A stretch of 64,000 bases of DNA from Roseivirga thermotolerans. Lineage in GTDB: Bacteria; Bacteroidota; Bacteroidia; Cytophagales; Cyclobacteriaceae. The position numbers and the translations under genes are program-made. The DNA lies in NCBI RefSeq assembly GCF_014653175.1, contig NZ_BNAG01000002.1:620001-684000 (forward strand), written 5' to 3'. Of this stretch, positions 8,263-17,227 are shown piece after piece (position 1 is the first letter of the stretch; every line of letters begins with the position of its first letter). Under the pieces are notes generated by a model that did no database searches, had not been told where the DNA came from, and worked only from the letters and a program-made list of their open reading frames with translations.

Positions 8263-8402
8263 TAAGTCGATAACATCATCTTGTAGGTTTAATATATCGA
8301 GCGGTGATATCACTTGATCTATTCCATTATTTGAAATGTGTGTATACGTTTCTGTCGTCCGGCTAGAGCTGTGTCGCAGGGCTCTTGTATATATCGTAAA
8401 TT
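8260..8402 (-). pseudogene. C-terminal stub of a tyrosine recombinase (possible integron integrase)
   Basis: The 46 codons read IYTRALRHSSSRTTETYTH, then ISNNGIDQVISPLDILN and a short tail, ending at TAG 8260-8262. This matches the end of phage-type tyrosine recombinases, in which LLGHSS..TTEIYTHVS holds the catalytic His and the nucleophile Tyr, followed by the SPLD motif common in IntI and Bacteroidota integrases. The canonical Gly before His is Arg here. The rest of the gene is absent: the fragment ends exactly where the MITE starts (8403), and no recombinase sequence continues beyond it. The stub points toward the cassettes, the arrangement of a reverse-oriented integron integrase. Confidence 0.7.
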
Positions 8403-8608
8403 AACCTGAGTTCGATGTACAAAAAGAGCGTCATGCCGGAAAAACAGGCCTTAAGCTCTCAAAAAGCGCTGTTTTATCCGGTATCTCAACAGAGCCTAAA
8501 TGAGATTGAGGATATTTTCCTTTGTCTATGTGAAGTTTTCAGAGGAAAATTCCGCAATGACGTCCTAATAGGGGGTATTTTACTACTTCCTTACATAGAA
8601 CTCAGCTT
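8403..8608. mobile_element. MITE, copy 1 (about 206 bp)
   Basis: It begins AACCTGAGTTCGATGTA and ends with the imperfect complement TACATAGAACTCAGCTT. The second copy at 15309-15514 is nearly identical along the whole length. It contains open frames on paper but no plausible protein. This copy sits between the recombinase stub and a DUF2442-like pseudogene and has no clear target duplication (AAATT before, AAAGT after), so it may mark a deletion junction. Confidence 0.8.
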
Positions 8609-8845
8609 AAAGTTGAGAATGCGATTGCAGTCAGACCGTTTCAGTTATTAATTTCTTTTTCCAATGGATAAAATTATCGGGTTGACTTTAAGGGGGTTGT
8701 CTATTCTTCATCAAAGCCTGATATTAAGAAATTCATAGATGAATATCTGTTCAATTCTTTTCGTATCGAAAATGGAAATATTATCTGGGTAGATTTTGAT
8801 AGGCTATTTCCTCTTTCGGATCTCTATTCAGGCAAAATTTCTTAA
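8609..8845 (+). pseudogene. DUF2442-like protein, N-terminus lost at MITE and internal stop
   Basis: From the MITE edge the frame reads KVENAIAVRPFQLLISFSNG, then TAA, then NYRVDFKGVVYSSSKPDIK, FIDEYLFNSFRIENGNIIW and DFDRLFPLSDLYSGKIS, ending at 8843-8845. This fits the small DUF2442 family, often found beside DUF4160 genes in toxin-antitoxin-like pairs. The start codon is missing and one in-frame stop is present, so the gene is dead. It overlaps the convergent gene 8842-9801 by 4 bp. Confidence 0.6.
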
Positions 8846-9801
8846 AAAGGAGCCGCATAAATAACTTCTCTGGTGTCCGTTAGCTTTACAAAGTCAACTT
8901 CGCCTGCACCTTCAAAATGGTACCTGAAGCCTACAATTTGTCCAATACTGGCACGAACCGGAAGCGTTAGCTTGTGCTTGTCTGCTATGTAAAACTTAGC
9001 CAAGCCTCCATTTACCTCCATCTTAACCTTTTGCCATTGGCTATAGTCGGTCTGAAGGCTCCTTAAGTCTATCTGAGTAGGATAGAACTCCTGACCGGCA
9101 ATAAGTATAGGACCTTCAACCGAACAGGCGCTAATTGAGAGGGGAATAAGGAAGGTGGAATTGGTGCCGACAATTTCTAGCTTGATTCTTTTACAAGGAG
9201 CACCATAAGAGTTAAAGGTGCTTCTCAAACGAGTTTCCAGCGTAAAGTCTAGACCCGAAACGGGGTTTATCTGGTCGAAATAGTGAAAGGTTAGGGTAGG
9301 GGCAGTGATTTGGGACTCTATTTCTTTTAGCTTATCAGCCGATAAACCTATCATGGCATCGCACTTAATATCGCTTTTATTCAGGTATTCAATGGTTCCC
9401 GACTTGTTTAAGGTAGCTACCCAACCAAAGGACTTAACGAAGACGTCATTTACTTTTAACAGCTCATTGTCTGCTATTAACTGTGCTTTGTAGTATCCCG
9501 GAAAAGCATAGGTGGCCTTAAATTCTTTTTGCGATTTACTTACTCGTACTCCGTTCAGATCGTCTTTAGATTTTTTAATGTAGATGTTCTCGGAGTTTAC
9601 CCCACTCAGATCCAGGGCGAAGGTTATTTCGGCAGGTACTTGAAAACTCACGTTTTTGCCCACGAAGGTAATTTCCAGCCAGGAGCCGAGCGTAATAAAT
9701 GTGGGGAGGCATAAAAAGAGGCATATATAGAATATGCGCTTTCGCCTATTTGTAGGGTGAACCCTGTGCACAAAAGCACGGATTGAATGAATTAAATACA
9801 T
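8842..9801 (-). CDS. Membrane-anchored protein with PKD-like and LamG/DUF1080-like domains
   Basis: The 319-residue product starts with a basic stretch (RKR) and one transmembrane segment at about residues 22-44, so the rest is probably periplasmic. Residues about 50-125 look like an Ig/PKD-type beta domain (FKATYAFPGYYKAQLIADNE). The C-terminal half, from about 165, resembles a concanavalin-like fold of the LamG/DUF1080 type, with WQKVKMEVNGGLAKFYIADK. Domain assignment is by appearance only. It ends in the decayed island and starts about 100 bp from the next minus-strand gene. Role unknown. Confidence 0.75.
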   Translation of the reverse strand: MYLIHSIRAFVHRVHPTNRRKRIFYICLFLCLPTFITLGSWLEITFVGKNVSFQVPAEITFALDLSGVNSENIYIKKSKDDLNGVRVSKSQKEFKATYAFPGYYKAQLIADNELLKVNDVFVKSFGWVATLNKSGTIEYLNKSDIKCDAMIGLSADKLKEIESQITAPTLTFHYFDQINPVSGLDFTLETRLRSTFNSYGAPCKRIKLEIVGTNSTFLIPLSISACSVEGPILIAGQEFYPTQIDLRSLQTDYSQWQKVKMEVNGGLAKFYIADKHKLTLPVRASIGQIVGFRYHFEGAGEVDFVKLTDTREVIYAAPF

Positions 9802-9902
9802 TGGTTGGGGTAGTGGGTCTTAAGAGATAGGCCGTTTATAAGACGCTATGAATGTATAACTTATATACAGAAAAACCAATTACAAATACATGAAATTGAT
9901 TT

Positions 9903-10181
9903 TTACATACTGTAAAAGATTATTAGACCAATAGCCACAGAGAGTAATAGAATTATAGTTTGTTTGATAAGCTCTCTTTTTCGCTCAGCTGATAATTGCA
10001 CTTTTAATCCTTTTAGATATTCAGGGCTGGCTTTTCTAAATCTATACTTCTTGAATTCTGATTCAGCCTTGGGTTTAAAAGTGTTGGCCTCTTTTATGTT
10101 GAAAGCATCTCTACGCGCGGTTAGCGCTCTGTTGGCTTTCATTCTTTTGATAGAATCCAATATGTGGCCTGCGCTAGACAT
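9903..10181 (-). CDS. Small tail-anchored membrane protein, hypothetical
   Basis: The 92-residue product is strongly basic over its first 70 residues (IKRMKANRALTARRD, SEFKKYRFRK) and ends with a single hydrophobic helix, IILLLSVAIGLIIFYSM, suggesting a cytoplasmic domain tethered by its C-terminus. It lies between mtaB and the 319-residue membrane protein, all on the minus strand. No family recognised. Confidence 0.65.
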   Translation of the reverse strand: MSSAGHILDSIKRMKANRALTARRDAFNIKEANTFKPKAESEFKKYRFRKASPEYLKGLKVQLSAERKRELIKQTIILLLSVAIGLIIFYSM

Positions 10182-10258
10182 AGTGTGTTTTACGGGTATA
10201 ATAACACTATTATCTATAGTATAAGGACAAACGGGTTTGAGAAGATAATTAACGGAGC

Positions 10259-11578
10259 CTAATGAGTCTCAAAAACCATTTCAGGTTCTTCAACTTCCAC
10301 CACTCCATTCTCATTAATTCGCTTCAATTGCACCGTTTTTAGTTCGTTGATTAGCAGTGGATCATATTTTGCGGCCACCCTCACATAGTTTTCAGTAAAA
10401 CCGTGCATCATGCCATCTTCAACATCGTCTTCAAAGAGAACGGTGCGTGTAGTTCCCAGCTGGCTTTCGTAAAACTGTCGTTTCTTCTTTTCGGATAGAA
10501 TACGCAACATTTTAGAGCGTTTCTGTCTTTCCTTCATTGGTACAGTTCCTTCCATTTCAGGTGCAGCCGTATTGGCTCTTTCCGAATAGGTAAATACATG
10601 CAAATACGAAATGTCCAGTTCGTTCAGAAAGTTGTAAGTTTCCAGAAAGTCGGCTTCTGTTTCGCCAGGGAAACCAACAATAACGTCTACTCCAATGCAC
10701 GAATCGGGTATAAGGCTCTTAATTTTTGAAACCCGGTCTTCGTACAGCTCTCTCAGGTAGCGCCTTCTCATTTTCCGCAAAATTTTATTGCTACCTGACT
10801 GTAGCGGAATGTGGAAGTGCGGTACGAAGCGCTTTGAATTAAGCGTATATTCTATGATTTCATTGGTTAGGAGGTTGGGTTCAATAGATGATATCCGAAT
10901 TCTGTCAATGCCCTCTACCTCATCGATTGCTTTTACAAGGTCCACAAATCGCTCAGTTCGTTTTCCGTCCTGAATTCCAAAGTCACCTATGTTTACCCCG
11001 GTAAGCACTATTTCCTTAGTATCGGTGGCGGCTATTTCCTTTGCCGATTTAATGATGTTCTCTATGCTGTCGCTGCGGCTTTTGCCTCGGGCAAGTGGTA
11101 TAGTACAGAATGCGCAGTGATAGTTGCAACCATCCTGAACCTTTAAGAAGGTTCTGGTTCGGTCGTTTATAGAATAGGCATTGTTAAAAGTTGTTGCTTC
11201 TTTGATCTCAGAGGCCAATACTCTAGCCTGCGGAGATTTTTTGAAAGTAGGAAGGAGGTCCAGAAGTCTGAACTTTTCAGCCGCTCCCAAAACAGCGTCT
11301 ACTCCCTCAATATTGGCAATTTCTTTGGGTTTTAGTTGGGCATAGCACCCAATGATAGCCACAAACCCGTCAGGGTTGATTTTTTGAGCCTCTTTAACAA
11401 TCTTCTTACACTTCTTATCAGCATTTTCTGTAACGCTGCAAGTATTAATGATAAAGACATCGGGGGTGTCAGAAAACTCCACCTTGGCAAACCCTCTTTC
11501 CTCAAATTGTCTGGAAATAGTAGATGTTTCGGAGAAATTTAGTTTACAGCCTAATGTATAAAATGCAACCTTCTTCAT
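10259..11578 (-). CDS. mtaB: tRNA threonylcarbamoyladenosine (t6A37) methylthiotransferase MtaB
   Basis: This radical-SAM enzyme converts t6A37 to ms2t6A37 in tRNA. The N-terminal UPF0004 domain shows YTLGCKLNFSE, NTCSVTENADKKC and GCYAQLKP with the three Cys that hold one 4Fe-4S cluster. The radical-SAM core has CNYHCAFC followed by PLARGKSRS, and a TRAM domain closes the protein. The start was placed at MKKVAFYTLG (11576-11578), because family members begin there; an in-frame ATG seven codons upstream would add MQSFHPS. At about 439 residues the length is normal. It is transcribed away from glnN. Confidence 0.93.
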   Translation of the reverse strand: MKKVAFYTLGCKLNFSETSTISRQFEERGFAKVEFSDTPDVFIINTCSVTENADKKCKKIVKEAQKINPDGFVAIIGCYAQLKPKEIANIEGVDAVLGAAEKFRLLDLLPTFKKSPQARVLASEIKEATTFNNAYSINDRTRTFLKVQDGCNYHCAFCTIPLARGKSRSDSIENIIKSAKEIAATDTKEIVLTGVNIGDFGIQDGKRTERFVDLVKAIDEVEGIDRIRISSIEPNLLTNEIIEYTLNSKRFVPHFHIPLQSGSNKILRKMRRRYLRELYEDRVSKIKSLIPDSCIGVDVIVGFPGETEADFLETYNFLNELDISYLHVFTYSERANTAAPEMEGTVPMKERQKRSKMLRILSEKKKRQFYESQLGTTRTVLFEDDVEDGMMHGFTENYVRVAAKYDPLLINELKTVQLKRINENGVVEVEEPEMVFETH

Positions 11579-11808
11579 TGACGGGTGGAAAGACTGCAAA
11601 GGTAAGGATTATTGAAGAAAGATAGTTGATGGAACCCTATTAGCTTCACTTTTTCAGAAATCGATAGTATTAGGTGTGATTTTTAACCCAAATCTCTTAG
11701 TGCAAACGTTTTTCTTTTGAAAACGGATAAAAAAATAAGCTGAAACGAAAGAGGTTTACGTAATTGTGTTAATTTCGGGACGAATTTAGATCACAAAAGT
11801 CAACAAAA

Positions 11809-13971
11809 ATGTCGAATCAGCGCCAACGTGCCCTAAACATCGTGCAGCAAAGAACTACAGACAGAGTTTTTGCTCCTTCTGACAAAATTTCTGACTTCTT
11901 CGCAGAAGAAGTGTTCACAATGGACAAGATGAAAGCCACTCTTGCTCCAGATACTTTCAAAAAAGTAGAAAGTGCCATTAAAAAAGGGAAGAAAATTGAC
12001 GTAGAAACTGCCAATGAGGTAGCTTCTGCTGTAAAAACCTGGGCAATTTCTAAAGGAACCACTCATTATACTCACTGGTTTCAGCCGCTTACAGGTGCAA
12101 CAGCCGAAAAGCACGATTCGTTTTTCGATGCGCACAAGGGCATTGAGGTGTTTAAAGGTAGCGAGTTGATTCAGCAGGAACCCGATGCATCCTCATTTCC
12201 TAATGGTGGTATACGATCTACTTTCGAAGCCAGAGGTTATACGGCATGGGATCCAAGTTCACCAATTTTCATTTGGGGACGTACACTTTGTATTCCAACC
12301 ATTTTTGTGTCGTACACCGGTGAGGCCCTGGACTATAAGGCACCGTTGCTAAAAGCTGTTGAGGCAGTAGATAAGGCGGCCACTAAGGTATGTCAGCTTT
12401 TCGATCGAAATGTGAATAGAGTCAGTGCTTCACTAGGCTGTGAGCAGGAGTATTTTGTAGTAGATAAGGCCTTGTTCAATGCTCGTCCTGACTTGGTAAT
12501 GGCCGGAAGAACCGTGTTTGGCCGCCATCCTGCACGTGGGCAACAGTTGGACGATCACTACTTTGGTGCCATACCAAGTAGAGTATACAACTTTATGAAA
12601 GACTTTGAAATAGAGTGCCTTAAACTAGGTATACCTGTTTCTACCCGTCATAATGAGGTGGCACCTTCTCAATTTGAGGTGGCACCAATATTTGAAGATA
12701 TTAACGTGGCCACAGATCATAACTCACTTATGATGGATGTGATGAATCGAGTGGCCGAAAGGCACGACTTGTCCATTCTGTTCCACGAAAAACCATTTGC
12801 AGGTCTAAACGGTAGCGGAAAACACAATAACTGGTCGCTTATCGCATCCAATGGGGTGAACGTATTCCAGCCAAGCAGCAGTGCCAGAGAAAACCTTCAA
12901 TTTCTTACGTTCCTGGTTAACACCGTTAAGGCCATTCATGAGTATGCGCCTTTGTTGAGGGCCAGTATTGCTTCTGCCGGAAACGATCATCGCTTGGGTG
13001 CTAATGAAGCCCCTCCGGCTATTATGTCGGTTTTCCTGGGGTCCGATCTTAATGCCGTTCTCGATGAACTTGAGAACAATGGTAACATTAAGATTGACAA
13101 GGGTGAAAATATGTACATGAAGTTGGGAATTGATAAAATTCCTGAGATCATTCTCGACAACACCGATAGAAACAGAACGTCTCCCTTTGCCTTTACAGGT
13201 AACAAGTTTGAATTCAGAGCAGTTGGTTCTAACCAGAACGTGGCTGAGCCAATGACAGTGCTTAACCTCATTATGGCTAAGCAACTGAAAGAATTCTATA
13301 AGGTAGTTAGCGAAAGGATTAAAAAAGGCGAAGACAAAAAGATTGCTATCGTCAACGTGCTTAGAGAATACATAAAAGACTCGAAGGCCGTTCGCTTCGA
13401 AGGAGATGGTTACTCTCAAGAGTGGGCCGATGAAGCCGAAAGAAGAGGTTTACCTAATGTGAAAGATACTCCAAGAGCGTTGGATGCTTATGTATCTAAA
13501 ACCTCTAAGCATATTTTTGAGGAGTTTGGTGTAATGTCGCCACTAGAGCTAGAAGCGCGAAACGAAATTCAGCTAGAGAATTATATTCTCAAGATTCAAA
13601 TTGAGGCACGCCTGATTTCTGAAATGTCTATGGCTCAGGTAATTCCTGCCGCAATTAACTACCAGAATAAACTAATTCAGAATGCTCGTGGTTTGGGAGA
13701 GTTTGGGTTAGATAATAGCCATATCAAATCGATTCTCGAAAAGGTAAACGCTCAGATTGTTACTATTCAGAAGAATGTAACAGCCATGAACGATGTGAGG
13801 GGAGAGATTAACTCTATAGAAGATACCAGAGAAAGAGCCATTGCTTACTGCGATCAAATTAAAGCAGCTTATTTTGATGTGATCAGAGATGCTGTGGATC
13901 GTTTGGAAGGTTTGATTGACGATGAAGACTGGCCATTGTTGAAGTACAGAGAAATGTTATTCTTAAGGTAA
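11809..13971 (+). CDS. glnN: Glutamine synthetase type III
   Basis: This 720-residue enzyme makes glutamine from glutamate, ammonia and ATP. The length (about 720-730) and motifs are those of GSIII, unlike the shorter GSI. Seen are an N-terminal GSIII-specific region, SLGCEQEYFVVD (metal-binding Glu), RHNEVAPSQFEVAPIFED, and FHEKPFAGLNGSGKHNNWS in the catalytic barrel. The C-terminal region is helical, with a conserved EARNEIQLENYI segment. It is monocistronic, followed by a strong hairpin, with a 209-bp upstream region but no clear consensus promoter. Confidence 0.97.
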   Translation: MSNQRQRALNIVQQRTTDRVFAPSDKISDFFAEEVFTMDKMKATLAPDTFKKVESAIKKGKKIDVETANEVASAVKTWAISKGTTHYTHWFQPLTGATAEKHDSFFDAHKGIEVFKGSELIQQEPDASSFPNGGIRSTFEARGYTAWDPSSPIFIWGRTLCIPTIFVSYTGEALDYKAPLLKAVEAVDKAATKVCQLFDRNVNRVSASLGCEQEYFVVDKALFNARPDLVMAGRTVFGRHPARGQQLDDHYFGAIPSRVYNFMKDFEIECLKLGIPVSTRHNEVAPSQFEVAPIFEDINVATDHNSLMMDVMNRVAERHDLSILFHEKPFAGLNGSGKHNNWSLIASNGVNVFQPSSSARENLQFLTFLVNTVKAIHEYAPLLRASIASAGNDHRLGANEAPPAIMSVFLGSDLNAVLDELENNGNIKIDKGENMYMKLGIDKIPEIILDNTDRNRTSPFAFTGNKFEFRAVGSNQNVAEPMTVLNLIMAKQLKEFYKVVSERIKKGEDKKIAIVNVLREYIKDSKAVRFEGDGYSQEWADEAERRGLPNVKDTPRALDAYVSKTSKHIFEEFGVMSPLELEARNEIQLENYILKIQIEARLISEMSMAQVIPAAINYQNKLIQNARGLGEFGLDNSHIKSILEKVNAQIVTIQKNVTAMNDVRGEINSIEDTRERAIAYCDQIKAAYFDVIRDAVDRLEGLIDDEDWPLLKYREMLFLR

Positions 13972-13994
13972 TTTCCTTTTTGAAACCACTATAG

Positions 13995-14028
13995 AAGGCC
14001 TGTTTTCATTAGAGAACGGGCCTTTTCA
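13995..14028 (+). terminator. Rho-independent terminator of glnN
   Basis: AAGGCCTGTT (13995-14004) pairs with AACGGGCCTT (14015-14024) with one wobble pair, followed by TTCATTTG. It is 23 bp past the glnN stop. The rest of the gap to 14206 shows nothing recognisable. Confidence 0.75.
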
Positions 14029-14215
14029 TTTGTTGGTAGTTGTATGCGGTTTCATCAGACCACAGGTAAAACTATGGGGAGATTAATAGCAGGCATAAAT
14101 TGTTGTGGGCATCCTTTCTTCTTAGACTAAGCAGAAATGTCGTTTGCTGGTCAATTGCAGGGTGATAATAAACATGCTCATTTACAAATAGTTATATTTA
14201 TAATGAATGCGTGGA

Positions 14216-15085
14216 ATGACCAAAAAGAAGATTAAAATAGGTTGCCTGACTCTTTTATTAGGCTTTATAGTTCTTACTCAAATTGTAAGCAGCTGTGTTA
14301 GCCTCACCAAGAGCGATAGGGAGGTAGCAAAGTATTTTCGAGACAAGCCGGTTCAACCACGAAGTGTGTTTTACAATGTGGATGGTTACGCCATTCATTA
14401 TAAACAACTAGACGTAGCGAAAAACGGTACTATTGTGTTTCTGCATGGTTCACCGGGCGGATGGGATGCGTTCATAGATTATTTTGCTGACAGTACTTTG
14501 TACCAGAACGTGACTGTAGTGGCAGTAGACCGCCCAGGCTATGGCAAGTCGGAATTTGGCAAACCGGTAGGCTCCATAGAGAAGCAAGCAGCCTTGTTGC
14601 AACCCATGCTTGAGGCGTTGCCTGCTCCCAGAGTTATAGTAGGTCATTCGTTAGGAGGGCCAATTGCTGCCCGGTTGGCAATGGATTACCCCGATTGGGT
14701 AGATGGTCTTGTGCTACTGGCACCGGCTTTGGATCCGCGCCTTGAGCCTAACGAAGATTGGTTCAGAAAGCCCATGCGATGGCCATTGCTAAGTGCGCTG
14801 GTTCCCAAAATTATACGGGTTTCGAACGAGGAGCTTATTTTTCTTGAGGAGGAGCTTGAACAAATGCTTCTGCTTTGGCCCGGAGTTCAGGCAAAAACTA
14901 TTGTGTTACAAGGAGGAGAGGATGGACTCGTACATCCACAGAATGCCAATTTTGCTGATAGCATGCTAATCAATGCTCAAAAAGAGGTGATATTCTTACC
15001 TAAGCAGAACCATTTTTTACCTTGGAATGAATATGCTCTTGTAAAACAAAAGGCACTGGAATTGATGAGGGAGTTCAGGCAGTAA
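14216..15085 (+). CDS. Alpha/beta-hydrolase lipoprotein
   Basis: The protein has about 289 residues from MTKKKIK (an upstream in-frame ATG at 14207 adds three). A signal peptide with lipobox-like IVSSC at about residues 24-28 suggests a lipid-anchored envelope protein. The hydrolase fold is complete: oxyanion region FLHGSPGGWDAF, nucleophile elbow GHSLGGP, acid GGEDGLV and histidine NHFLPW. Substrate cannot be deduced. Its end is 4 bp from that of a convergent small gene. Confidence 0.88.
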   Translation: MTKKKIKIGCLTLLLGFIVLTQIVSSCVSLTKSDREVAKYFRDKPVQPRSVFYNVDGYAIHYKQLDVAKNGTIVFLHGSPGGWDAFIDYFADSTLYQNVTVVAVDRPGYGKSEFGKPVGSIEKQAALLQPMLEALPAPRVIVGHSLGGPIAARLAMDYPDWVDGLVLLAPALDPRLEPNEDWFRKPMRWPLLSALVPKIIRVSNEELIFLEEELEQMLLLWPGVQAKTIVLQGGEDGLVHPQNANFADSMLINAQKEVIFLPKQNHFLPWNEYALVKQKALELMREFRQ

Positions 15086-15088
15086 GGA

Positions 15089-15250
15089 TTAACTCAGTGC
15101 TTCTATTTGCTTTAAAACCTCTTCTGCCTCGGCAGTCTTTAAGTCGCTTGCTTTCCGGTTGCTATGTGAAAGTTTGTGAGCTTCTTCAATTAGTTTTTTG
15201 TAACGATCGTGAAGCTTCTCTTTTTCTGTTTTTTTAGTAAACCAACCCAT
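15089..15250 (-). CDS. Lacal_2735-family small protein
   Basis: This 53-residue protein starts MGWFTKKTEKEKLHDRYKKL and continues IEEAHKLSHSNRKASDLKT to a helical end, EVLKQIEAL. It matches the small, charged, helical Lacal_2735 family widespread in Bacteroidota, of unknown function. ATG is at 15248-15250 and TAA at 15089-15091. It lies tail to tail with the hydrolase lipoprotein. Confidence 0.85.
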   Translation of the reverse strand: MGWFTKKTEKEKLHDRYKKLIEEAHKLSHSNRKASDLKTAEAEEVLKQIEALS

Positions 15251-15308
15251 GATTTTTTATAGCTCAACAGCTCTTTAAATACAATTGTTTTAGTAGGGGT
15301 GCTTATTT

Positions 15309-15514
15309 AACCTGAGTTCGATGTACGAAAAGAACGTCATGCCGGAAAAACAGGCCTTAAACTCTCAAAAAGGGCTGTTTTATCCGATATCTCAACAGAG
15401 CCTAAATGAGATTGGGGATATTTTCCTTTGCGTATGTGAAGTTTTCAGAGGAAAATTCCGCAATGACGTCCTAAGAGGGGATATTTTACTACTTACTTAC
15501 ATTGAACTCAGGTT
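15309..15514. mobile_element. MITE, copy 2 (206 bp) with 5-bp target duplication
   Basis: The terminal inverted repeats are AACCTGAGTTCGATGTA at the left and TACATTGAACTCAGGTT at the right, matching at 15 or 16 of 17 positions. TATTT is present directly before (15304-15308) and directly after (15515-15519), a 5-bp target-site duplication. The body is nearly identical to copy 1 at 8403-8608. No transposase is encoded, so it would be mobilised in trans. The following bases to 15656 show nothing recognisable. Confidence 0.88.
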
Positions 15515-15656
15515 TATTTAGATAAGACAAATGTAAATAGACCACGTGAACCACAAGCTGTGTCTTTGTAGTGCCTTATAAGAGCCATTTGAGATGACAC
15601 AAGGTGGTAAAATGTCGATACATTCGCTGTATGACCAAAGCAAGTAACCCTATGAT

Positions 15657-17186
15657 TTAATTAAAACCTCTTTTGGTGCTCACCAGCTCACCATTGCTAT
15701 AATACTCAATGTCTACTACGGTACCTGATCGAGAGAAAACCTCCCAGCTACCTTCTTTTACACCATCTACTAGTTTGCCAGAGGTGATTTTTCTACCTTT
15801 TTCATCAAAGAAAGACCATTGGCCATTAGGCAACCCTCGCTCATAGTTTCCTTTAGAAAACACGGTGCCATCAGCATAATAATTTATAACCTCGCCAAAG
15901 CCGTTCTTTAAGCTTCCGGAACTGTGTTTTCTGCCTCGCTCATCAGTGTATTCAGTAATGGACATTAGTCTTCCTTCCACCCATTGCTCTTCTTTCATTG
16001 ATGCACCGTTCTTATGAAAATAGCCCCAAAGCCCATCTTTCCCGCCTTTTTTATAGCTACCAATAGATTCTAGTTTTCCGGTGCTATAATAATAGAACCA
16101 TTGACCGGTTTCCAGGTCATCGAGAAAAGAGCCCTCTGCAACGAGTGTTCCTGTTTGGTCAAACGACTTCCAGTTACCAACTCGTTTATCTTTTGAATAT
16201 CTGCCCAATTCGGAGATCATGCCGTTGTCATGGAAATACTTCCAGGCACCTGTTTTCAGTCCGAGCTCATACTTTCCCTCCGCAGCGAGTAAGCCGTTTT
16301 CGTAATACTGCTGATAAAGGCTATCGGCCAGGCCATATTTATAGTGAGTTATCGACTCAAGTTGCTTATTGGGAAACCAGCTTCGGGCAGTGCCAACTGG
16401 TTGATCGTTTTTGTAGGTAATTTCGGAAGCGGTGCGTCCGTTCATGTGGTAGGCCACCCAAGTTCCTGTTTTTTTGCCTTTTTCGTAGTATTCAACACCG
16501 GCCTCCATATTTGGTCCGTAATAATACTCCCATTTACCATCGCGCTGACCGTTTAGATACAGGCCTTTTTCAATGACATAGCCATCGTAGTCGTATTTTT
16601 TCCACTCGCCATGGAGTAAACCGTTTTTATAAGTAGTCTCCACGGTTTTAAAACCATATTCATCGAAGGCTGAGTAGTTTCCATTGAGCAGGCCGTTTTT
16701 GTAGTTAGAAATAAACTCGGCCTGACCGTTGGGATGGAAGGCCGTCCAGAGTCCTTCTTTTTCTCCACTTTTAAATGTTCCTTTTTCTAAAGGGGAGGAG
16801 TTTTCTCTAAAAGATTCCCACTCTCCGTTTAGCTGATTGTGAGCAAAAATGGCTTTTACTGCAACTACCCGGTTGGGGTAAAATAAATAGTATGGACCAT
16901 TAAGGCTGTCGTTTCTATAGCTTAAACGTGCCCGTTCAACCCCGTCTATAAATATATTCCAATAGCCCGATTTTTTCCCCTCAAAGTAGTTGCCTCTATG
17001 AATGTAGCTGCTGTCTTTGGAGTAAGCTATCCAAAGCCCGCTTCTTAGTCCGTTTTCTTTTTCACCCTTCTCTGTTAGCTCCAGATTTTCTGAAGGAAAA
17101 ATTAAAGTAAAAGCCTCTTGGGCCTTGAGGGGGAGTTGTGCTCCGGCCAAAAAAACAAGGGAGAAGAGTAATGTTGCTTGTCGCAT
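15657..17186 (-). CDS. Secreted MORN-repeat (YwqK-like) protein
   Basis: The 509-residue product has a signal peptide (LLFSLVFLAGAQLPLKAQ) and then about fifteen to twenty tandem MORN_2-type repeats of the form G.W..Y...G....E..Y..G...G, for example NGLLHGEWKKYDYDGYVIEK. Such proteins form an elongated beta-strip. They are often annotated as YwqK-family antitoxins, but in Bacteroidota most are exported and there is no toxin gene next to this one, so that name is not supported. It is the last gene after fabH and a hypothetical gene on the minus strand. Confidence 0.88.
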   Translation of the reverse strand: MRQATLLFSLVFLAGAQLPLKAQEAFTLIFPSENLELTEKGEKENGLRSGLWIAYSKDSSYIHRGNYFEGKKSGYWNIFIDGVERARLSYRNDSLNGPYYLFYPNRVVAVKAIFAHNQLNGEWESFRENSSPLEKGTFKSGEKEGLWTAFHPNGQAEFISNYKNGLLNGNYSAFDEYGFKTVETTYKNGLLHGEWKKYDYDGYVIEKGLYLNGQRDGKWEYYYGPNMEAGVEYYEKGKKTGTWVAYHMNGRTASEITYKNDQPVGTARSWFPNKQLESITHYKYGLADSLYQQYYENGLLAAEGKYELGLKTGAWKYFHDNGMISELGRYSKDKRVGNWKSFDQTGTLVAEGSFLDDLETGQWFYYYSTGKLESIGSYKKGGKDGLWGYFHKNGASMKEEQWVEGRLMSITEYTDERGRKHSSGSLKNGFGEVINYYADGTVFSKGNYERGLPNGQWSFFDEKGRKITSGKLVDGVKEGSWEVFSRSGTVVDIEYYSNGELVSTKRGFN

Positions 17187-17227
17187 AAACTATAAGGTGG
17201 TTGAGAGTCGCCCTAACGAATCAAATA

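Noticed and set aside
8266-8275. A further cassette boundary GTTATCGACT (minus strand) inside the recombinase stub end
   Set aside because: It matches 9 of 10 bases of the core at 6895-6904, but no paired arms are present and it lies in the coding end of the recombinase. It may be chance or part of attI.
8415-8651. Open reading frames inside the two MITE copies (also 15321-15521)
   Set aside because: The translations exist only because the repeated DNA lacks stops. They begin within the terminal repeats and show no protein-like conservation beyond the DNA identity.
12805-13419. A 204-codon open frame antisense to glnN
   Set aside because: It lies wholly within a well-conserved glutamine synthetase gene.
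15657-17186. YwqK-type antitoxin of a toxin-antitoxin system
   Set aside because: Automatic naming often uses this label for MORN-repeat proteins, but this one has a signal peptide and no toxin-like neighbour.
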